Below are positions 62,612-64,000 of a stretch of 64,000 nucleotides of DNA, piece by piece. The stretch spans positions 20,299,196 through 20,363,195 of the forward strand of contig OX243825.1 of the NCBI GenBank assembly GCA_945859605.1, in the 5' to 3' direction. This DNA comes from Lumbricus rubellus (lineage: Eukaryota > Annelida > Clitellata > Crassiclitellata > Lumbricidae). The notes beneath the pieces are model-generated. The model was not told the DNA's origin. It ran no database searches and saw only the letters and a program-made list of their open reading frames with translations. The translations under genes were made by a program, and so were the position numbers. Within the stretch, counting starts at the first letter, position 1; every line of letters starts with the position of its first letter.

Positions 62612-64000
62612 TCAGCAAGAGGAAATTAACTTTGCTTGGAATTTTCGTTTGTAATCACTGTCTGACGCTTCACGAATGAGAGTCCAACAATAGTCACCCA
62701 GCATAGACGGATTCCACTTGCCCTGGTACCGTTTCTCCATCTTCGCAATGTCCTGATGAAACCTCTCACCATGTTCGTCACTGACGTCGCCGAGGTTGGC
62801 TGGGAAAAAGTCCAGGTGGGAATGAAGAAAATGTATCTTCAATGACATTTTGCACTTCATTGATTTATACGCCTGAAGCAGACTTTCAACCTGTTCGACA
62901 TAGTTTGGTGCCTTATGATTTCCAAGAAAGTTACAAACTACATTCTTAAAGGCATTCCACGCAGCATTTTCGGTACCCTGCAGCAGACCATCGAAGTGAC
63001 TATCCTTCATCACATGTCGGATTTGTGGGCCAACAAAAATGCCTTCTTTTATCTTAGCATCACTTATGCGTGGAAACATCTGGCGCAAGTAAGCAAATGC
63101 CTCACTTTGTTTGTTCATTGCTTTAACAACGTTTTTCATTAGCCCAAGTTTTATGTGCAAAGGTGGAAGGAATATCTTCTTTGGATCTACTAGTGGGTCG
63201 CGTGCAACATTCTTTTGCCCTGGAACCAATTGTTTGCGAGGTGGCCAGTCCTTTCTGATGTAATGAGAATCTCTTGCTCTGCTGTCCCACTCACAAAGAA
63301 AGCAACAGTACTTGGTATAACCAAGCTGCAGTCCCAGTAGAAGTGCTACTACTTTTAAATCTCCACAGTTATTCCAGTTGTACTTTGAGTACTGAATATG
63401 GTTAAGCAGCAGCTGCATGTTCTCATACGTTTCTTTCATATGAATTGCATGTCCGACAGGTATGGAAGGGTAGACATTACCATTGTGCAGCAAAACAGCC
63501 TTCAAACTTAGGACTGATGCGTCAATAAACAATCGCCATTCTGTTGGGTCATGGTCACATCCTAGAGCACAAAACAGTCCATTGATGTTACAGCAAAAAG
63601 TAAGACTGCCAGCTTGGCTGAAATATTTTGTCAGATCTTCATGACGACTGCGAAATACTGAAATTTTCGTTCCCAATGACAACAGATTCCTCCCTTGAAG
63701 CCTTGATCCCAGCAGTTCTGCCTGACTCTTTGATAAGTCCAAATCTCTGACCAGATCGTTCAGCTCTGCCTGAGATATCAAATGAGGCTCACTGGATGTT
63801 GATGGCACGAAGTCTGGATCAGCAGCAGCTTCCACCTGCACCGTCTCGTCCAACATTGCCTCCTCATCCTCATCCTCTAGTGTCCAAACCTCTGGTGCTT
63901 TCGGAATTGGAAGACTTTCGTCGTGGGGCACTGGTCTCATTGCCGATTCGAGGTGTGGGTACTCAATAAGCTTCCTGTTCTTTGTCGAGTATCCTGACAC
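62612..64000 (-). CDS. Transposon-type ORF, partial (5' end beyond window)
   Basis: An intronless frame of 462 codons, open at the window edge and ending TGA at 62612. It has an acidic N-terminal stretch, then EWRLFIDASVLSLKAVLLHN, CGDLKVVALLLGLQLGYTKY, a CCFLCEWDSR...HY Cys/His motif, IFLPPLHIKLGLMKN, EGIFVGPQIRH, MSLKIHFLHSHLDFFP and SDEHGERFHQDIAKMEKRYQ. I recall this family as a high-copy protein of arthropod, cnidarian and other invertebrate genomes, so a mobile-element origin is likely. The ordered FIDAS Asp, GDLK Asp and DEHGERFHQD acidic residues would fit an RNase H-type transposase fold (inference). It sits upstream of spectrin exon a, probably inside an intron. Confidence 0.7.
   Translation of the reverse strand: MSGYSTKNRKLIEYPHLESAMRPVPHDESLPIPKAPEVWTLEDEDEEAMLDETVQVEAAADPDFVPSTSSEPHLISQAELNDLVRDLDLSKSQAELLGSRLQGRNLLSLGTKISVFRSRHEDLTKYFSQAGSLTFCCNINGLFCALGCDHDPTEWRLFIDASVLSLKAVLLHNGNVYPSIPVGHAIHMKETYENMQLLLNHIQYSKYNWNNCGDLKVVALLLGLQLGYTKYCCFLCEWDSRARDSHYIRKDWPPRKQLVPGQKNVARDPLVDPKKIFLPPLHIKLGLMKNVVKAMNKQSEAFAYLRQMFPRISDAKIKEGIFVGPQIRHVMKDSHFDGLLQGTENAAWNAFKNVVCNFLGNHKAPNYVEQVESLLQAYKSMKCKMSLKIHFLHSHLDFFPANLGDVSDEHGERFHQDIAKMEKRYQGKWNPSMLGDYCWTLIREASDSDYKRKFQAKLISSC

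Overview
The window is intron-rich, repeat-rich eukaryotic nuclear DNA, most likely from a marine invertebrate metazoan. There are no bacterial-style operons, and the open reading frames that matter are short exons bounded by GT/AG sites. The dispersed repeats (tRNA-headed SINEs, 5'-truncated CR1/L2-type LINE tails, hAT-type elements with 8-bp target duplications, Tc1/mariner-like elements) and the abundant di-, tri- and tetranucleotide arrays are typical of echinoderm- or hemichordate-like genomes. The exact taxon cannot be fixed from the sequence.

Layout. Positions 1-4,300 are a 68-bp satellite and its degenerate fringe. About 4,900-6,560 is a decayed transposon-like segment. Positions 7,507-24,801 (minus strand) hold a gene that I assembled by hand from 12 exons whose splice phases all agree. 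It encodes a predicted 1,016-residue protein with an acidic N-terminal segment built partly from tandemly duplicated exons, a B-box-like zinc finger, two C2H2/C2HC fingers, a tyrosine-recombinase-like (Crypton-like) domain and a basic C-terminal tail. Its introns carry a mariner-like element, an intragenic duplication of that element, and long GAT/GATGAC arrays. From 25 to 45 kb the window is mostly intergenic: microsatellites, LINE and SINE fragments and several small DNA transposons. Positions 45,913-61,752 (minus strand) hold an internal stretch of a large spectrin-repeat (nesprin/dystonin-like) gene. Thirteen exons are visible, and both gene ends lie outside the recognised exons. At the right edge (62,612-64,000, minus) is an intact 462-codon, intronless, transposon-type ORF open to the window end.

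The most unusual feature is in the spectrin gene. Three unrelated minisatellites (27-bp x14, 31-bp x~9, 46-bp x~8) each start at an exon-intron junction, and every unit carries a copy of that junction's splice site (two donors, one acceptor). In the recombinase-like gene, a phase 1-1 exon has been tandemly duplicated together with its own trinucleotide array. The two genes share no evident pathway; the shared theme is repeat expansion anchored at splice sites.
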